This document shows, piece after piece, positions 60,516-64,000 of a DNA stretch of 64,000 bases. Origin of the DNA: Aphanomyces cochlioides (Eukaryota > Oomycota > Saprolegniomycetes > Saprolegniales > Verrucalvaceae). The DNA lies in assembly GCA_019828595.1 (NCBI GenBank), contig JAHQRK010000025.1, forward strand, positions 682,001 through 746,000, read 5' to 3'. The translations under genes were made by a program, and so were the position numbers. A model generated the notes under the pieces. That model saw only the letters and a program-made list of their open reading frames with translations. It was not told the origin of the DNA and searched no databases. Numbering within the stretch: the first letter of the stretch is position 1; the number at the start of each line of letters is the position of its first letter.

Positions 60516-60659
60516 GTATTCAGCCGAAGTCCTGAGCCAAACCGGTGGCTCAGGATCGCTACAAGCACAGAAAAATCCGCAGGAGACAAGGGTTATTCGT
60601 GAGAGCATTTGCGACCGGACATCAGTCTATTCTAACTGGAATATTGAGATCAATTATCA

Positions 60660-61915
60660 TAGAATACTGAAAACCAAGCTATTCCATCCGATGCTGTTGT
60701 CTCCTTCCCTCCGAAATTACGATCAAGTTGGTTTTCTTTATCCATGACTGGTCGACGGTGATCAACTTCCTCAAAGCTCTTCGCCCCGCCAACATGTTGG
60801 GGCCATTGGAGCACCTCTGGCAAAGTTGAATGAACGTTTTCGCGTCCACATTGAACAAATCGCCAAGTACTTCCCTGAAGCCAGCGTCGTTGGCTACACG
60901 AATGTCAAGTGGTGCCGAGAATACATCAATCGGACGACGGCGATTCACTACAATCGTTTCTGTGATTTCAAGCCCAGCGTTGACCCGACAATTTTGAGGC
61001 CATGGACTCTATTTCGGCTAATATCGTTACGCATGAGTATTTTTACCCCCAATATCGACCCAGTCGTATTTTCACATCTTGGCACTCTCGTGGATCTAAA
61101 ATGGACTGTAAACACCCTTGAACAAGCCAGCGATGTCTTGAAGTTTGCTGCATCAAGCTCGGCATTGATGGGCTTGCATATCTCTTGCCCGAGCAACTGG
61201 GACTCCTTCCACATTACAAATCCGTGGCAAACGAACTCCTCGAGTGGATAGCGTCTCGACAAATCCGAAGCCTTCACTTGACATACGTCATATGGGAAAC
61301 TCCGAGTCTGCGAGATAATGTGCTGTCCACTGCTTTGGAGCAAATTTCATTGGAGACTTTTGGAATCTCTGAGATCGATATATCCACTTTGAGTTTCAAT
61401 GGATCATACTGCAAATCTGGTGAATCATTGTCCACGACATTTGGTTGTTCTCAATTTCTGAATTTCGTTCATGAACTCTTGGATTTATTTCTTGCTTTCA
61501 AGCCTTGATTCAAACAAAAATCAAACGGTGGAGCATTCGAATGGACGAAGAGGTTGGTTTCCGCACAGTGTGGAAGACTGTCCTGCCGTTCTTTCAAAAG
61601 TCTCGAGTGGAAGTCTTCAAGTTGAAAGCTGGGACGCTGGATCTTGAGAATATTGCCGAGATGGTACAAGGCATTGAGGCACACCCGACGCTGCGAGAGT
61701 TGATTGTTTATGGGCTTTCTTTGCCTTTTGCCGTGGCGAAACATCTTGTCGAAACCGTTTCTCCGGCAGTGCGAAGGATAACGATTGGGTATTTCGGTTA
61801 CACGCCGCAACGACTATACTCTCAAGAAGAAGTGATGCAACTCAAAACGTTGGCGTCCAAGCGATCGATTAAGCTGACGTACGAGACTCTAACTCCAAGT
61901 AAATGTAATCCCTGA
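60660..61915 (+). pseudogene. F-box/LRR-like family pseudogene
   Basis: The F-box part (LPSEITIKLVFFIHDWSTVI, KALRPANMLGPLEHLWQ) is followed by a deletion that removes ~20 residues before KLNERFRVHIEQIAKYF. Further frameshifts lie near 61220 and 61500; the last part (LENIAEMVQGIEAHPTLREL) ends at 61915. Closest relative: 53420-54515. Confidence 0.72.
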
Positions 61916-62409
61916 AAATGACTTCGATTGTGCAAAAACATCTTGGATTTGCACAACGCAACGGCAATGCAAGTTTTTGCGAAGGGGAAGAGCAAGGCAT
62001 ACATCGCGTCTAAATCCACGTCGTGGCTGTCAATACAGTGTTTTCACAAGAAGTCAACGCGTTTGGTTGACAACCGATCACGACTTTTTCTGTCAATGAA
62101 AAGCTAAAGAATGTCTCGCATTTGTCGACGATGTGCATCAGCTCAAGGTGGAGGAATGCGCGTTTTGGATGGGAGACACTTCGACCTTCATCTCAAGATC
62201 GATTGACGCTTGGGTTTTGGAGAAAATTTCGTATAAGACTGCTTACCTCATGTGCTCCAACGAGACGTTGGAGATTTCATCAATTTGACAACAGTCATAG
62301 ATAAAAACACTACTTTGATCATAATCTCGGTTGGCAGAGATGATGGCGGCTTGGGAGACTTGGCTGTTTTGTTGTTCATTGCTGCAGAAGTGCTAAAGCA
62401 GAGAATGAC
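61916..62409. other. Intergenic host DNA
   Basis: No gene, repeat or RNA recognised. Confidence 0.4.
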
Positions 62410-62489
62410 TTGATTCGGGTTCTCTCATGGTCTCTCAGACGATGTTTTACGGTAGATATTGACGAGACATCGTTTGTACTGCGTCAAAC

Positions 62490-62780
62490 TGGCCAATTTG
62501 TTGTCGTCTCGTCCATCAGATATCGCGATCAATATTGCGTTTTTCCTCCCCGAGTGGTCTACGTGATTGAATGTCTGAAAATCCTTTGCCTTCTCAATGT
62601 TTTGGGACCGTTGGAGCATCTCTATCAGCTGCATTTGCTCGATTGGGAGCCAGAATATCTGTCGACTGTGCTGGATTTGAGATATTTGAGCGAGGTTGCC
62701 AAAGTTCATGTGGAAGAAATGGCGAAATACATTGTGGATGCCATCAATTGGTGCCGCAAGTTTCTTGAGGAGTCCAGAAA
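62490..62780 (+). pseudogene. F-box/LRR-like N-terminal relic
   Basis: Encodes PSDIAINIAFFLPEWST, a stop and frame change, then LLNVLGPLEHLYQLHLLDW and VHVEEMAKYIVDAINWCRKF. The similarity ends where the inverted-repeat element begins at 62784, which suggests that element's insertion or the rearrangement around it cut the gene. Confidence 0.7.
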
Positions 62781-62783
62781 ATC

Positions 62784-63567
62784 TGCACACAGAAAATCGG
62801 GAATCACAGGAAAAATTGGGGGAATCACAAACTTGTGTATCAATATCAGTACTGTGCAACTCTGTGCTCCTCTCTCTCGTCAGTGACGAGAGTCGTCACA
62901 CCTGTTCGAGAGACTGGGGATGTTTCCTGCAAAGACCTTTGGTCTGCAGGGAGTGACGGGGAAATGCCCACACGAGGGAGAGGCAGCTTTGTGTTTTCTG
63001 TTTCTTTGCTAGGACCTGACGACTACGTCCGTGTACATGACAGAAAATAGCGATGAAGACAGAAAGAGCTTGGTTCATGGTTATGAAAATCCATTGTGAC
63101 GCGTAATTTGAAGGAGCAGACGTCAACGTTGTCGTGATACAACTGCTCGGCTTCGATGAGCTGATGCAAGCTTTAAACTGCAAATTCTACTTTCTGTAAC
63201 TGTCAAGGCCAGTGGCCGTTGTGACAGGGTAACAGCGTTTGAACCTGGAGGTTGCAGGTTCGAGTCCTGGTATGGGCACTCAGCCTTTTAGTCATCTTAA
63301 CATTCGTCGCCTCTGTGCCAAGATACCCAGACTTACGTTAAGCAAGCTGCAGTTTAGGTATCATCGTAACTGCTCATAACGTCAATAACACTTACAAGGT
63401 CATTATTCGATTATCTGCAGACCAAAGGTCTTTGCAGAAAATATCCCCAGTCTCTCGAACAGGTGTGACGACTCGAGAGAGGAGCACAGAGTTGCACAGT
63501 ACTGATATTGATACACAAGTTTGGGATTCCCCCAATTTTTCCTGTGATTCCCGATTTTCTGTGTGCA
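62784..63567. mobile_element. Inverted-repeat element, 784 bp
   Basis: Arms at 62784-62949 and 63415-63567 are inverted copies that start TGCACACAGAAAATCGGGAA and end at ctgcag. The left arm has a 12-bp extra segment near 62880. The interior holds a tRNA-like sequence. No transposase; the family is unknown. A possible AAAAT duplication at the outer flanks is weak. Confidence 0.65.
63200..63285 (+). other. tRNA-like sequence with Pol III B box
   Basis: GGTTCGAGTCC at 63257-63267 is a perfect B box in a T-arm-like setting (gcaggttcgagtcct), preceded by an anticodon-arm-like stretch and a weak A-box-like ggccagtggcc. The acceptor stem does not pair, so it is not a normal tRNA gene; a tRNA-derived SINE or decayed tRNA fits. 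Confidence 0.4.
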
Positions 63568-64000
63568 AAAATATTTTTCTCGTTTCTTGAGCCAAAGGCA
63601 TCCATTCAATTCATAGATGTTAACAGTGTTGACTCGGACATTGTCAGGAGATGGTCTCAATTTCAATTTACTTCGTTTTGCGACAATTTACGCGATTGCC
63701 TGCTTGACGTTGAGTTCTTGTCGTGAATGCTCGAGCCTAGTCTTGTCGAGAGGGCAGTTTCACTTGCAATAATCTGCATCATATGCTATACACGAAACCC
63801 CAAAACAAGACTTGCAAAGCGCACAAGTCGCAATTCTCCCCATCTGTGCTCCTCGAAAGATAAACTGCAGTGACAACTATGGAGCTACTAGTTTGCAGTG
63901 CAAAGTCGCACCTTTTGTCGTGTCTATCCATGAGAGTCGACCAAGCGACTGTAAATCCAGAGGTCGGCAGAAATCACATCGCCGTCCTGACGGAATGAAG
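63568..64000. other. Host DNA at the right edge
   Basis: Nothing recognised. Confidence 0.4.

Noticed and set aside
63200..63285. A functional tRNA gene
   Set aside because: The T arm and B box are good, but acceptor and D arms cannot be paired.

Overview
The window looks like a repeat-rich piece of an oomycete nuclear genome, probably of the Saprolegniales (Aphanomyces or a relative). This rests on a Crinkler (CRN) effector gene, Ty3/gypsy elements of oomycete type, short GT-AG introns, and an expanded family of about 400-450 residue proteins with an F-box-like N terminus and a leucine-rich tail. No database search was possible, so the genus is a guess.

The centrepiece is a Maverick/Polinton at 2501-19895 (17,395 bp). 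It has 266-bp terminal inverted repeats that start AG and end CT, and it is flanked by a perfect 6-bp target duplication (AAGGGC). It carries a full polintovirus gene set: double jelly-roll major capsid protein, minor capsid protein, packaging ATPase, adenain-type protease, retroviral-type integrase with chromodomain, and protein-primed DNA polymerase B. The polymerase has an OTU-like and zinc-finger N-terminal part and an embedded HNH domain. There is also an S74-type fibre protein, an ExoX-C repeat protein, a Cys-rich protein and small accessory genes. Two features stand out. A Crinkler with a nuclease-like C terminus lies inside the left inverted repeat, as cargo of higher GC than the AT-rich viral genes. 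A 246-bp hairpin cluster lies between the capsid and fibre genes. The polymerase and fibre genes are each split by one frameshift, so the copy may be recently dead.

The rest of the window is a cluster of about a dozen copies of the F-box/LRR-like family, on both strands. Two copies look intact (20591-21922 and 44833-46137). One would be intact but for an LTR insertion (35377-36537 plus 42502-42626), one is split by the Polinton, and the others are pseudogenes or relics.

Mobile DNA is inserted in and between these genes. 26.6-28.5 kb holds a plant-type (DD39D) mariner. 28.7-33.7 kb holds a 5'-truncated Ty3/gypsy element that carries a spliced antisense gene and sits in an 80-bp tandem array. 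34.2-34.8 kb is a Harbinger-like MITE. 36.5-42.5 kb is a complete Ty3/gypsy element with nearly identical LTRs. 44.2-44.7 kb is an inverted-repeat element. 54.7-60.5 kb is a nest of a hAT fragment and a truncated Ty3/gypsy. 62.8-63.6 kb is an inverted-repeat element around a tRNA-like sequence. The Polinton and the complete LTR element inserted at almost the same codon of two different family members, and two further breakpoints fall at the same F-box/LRR junction.
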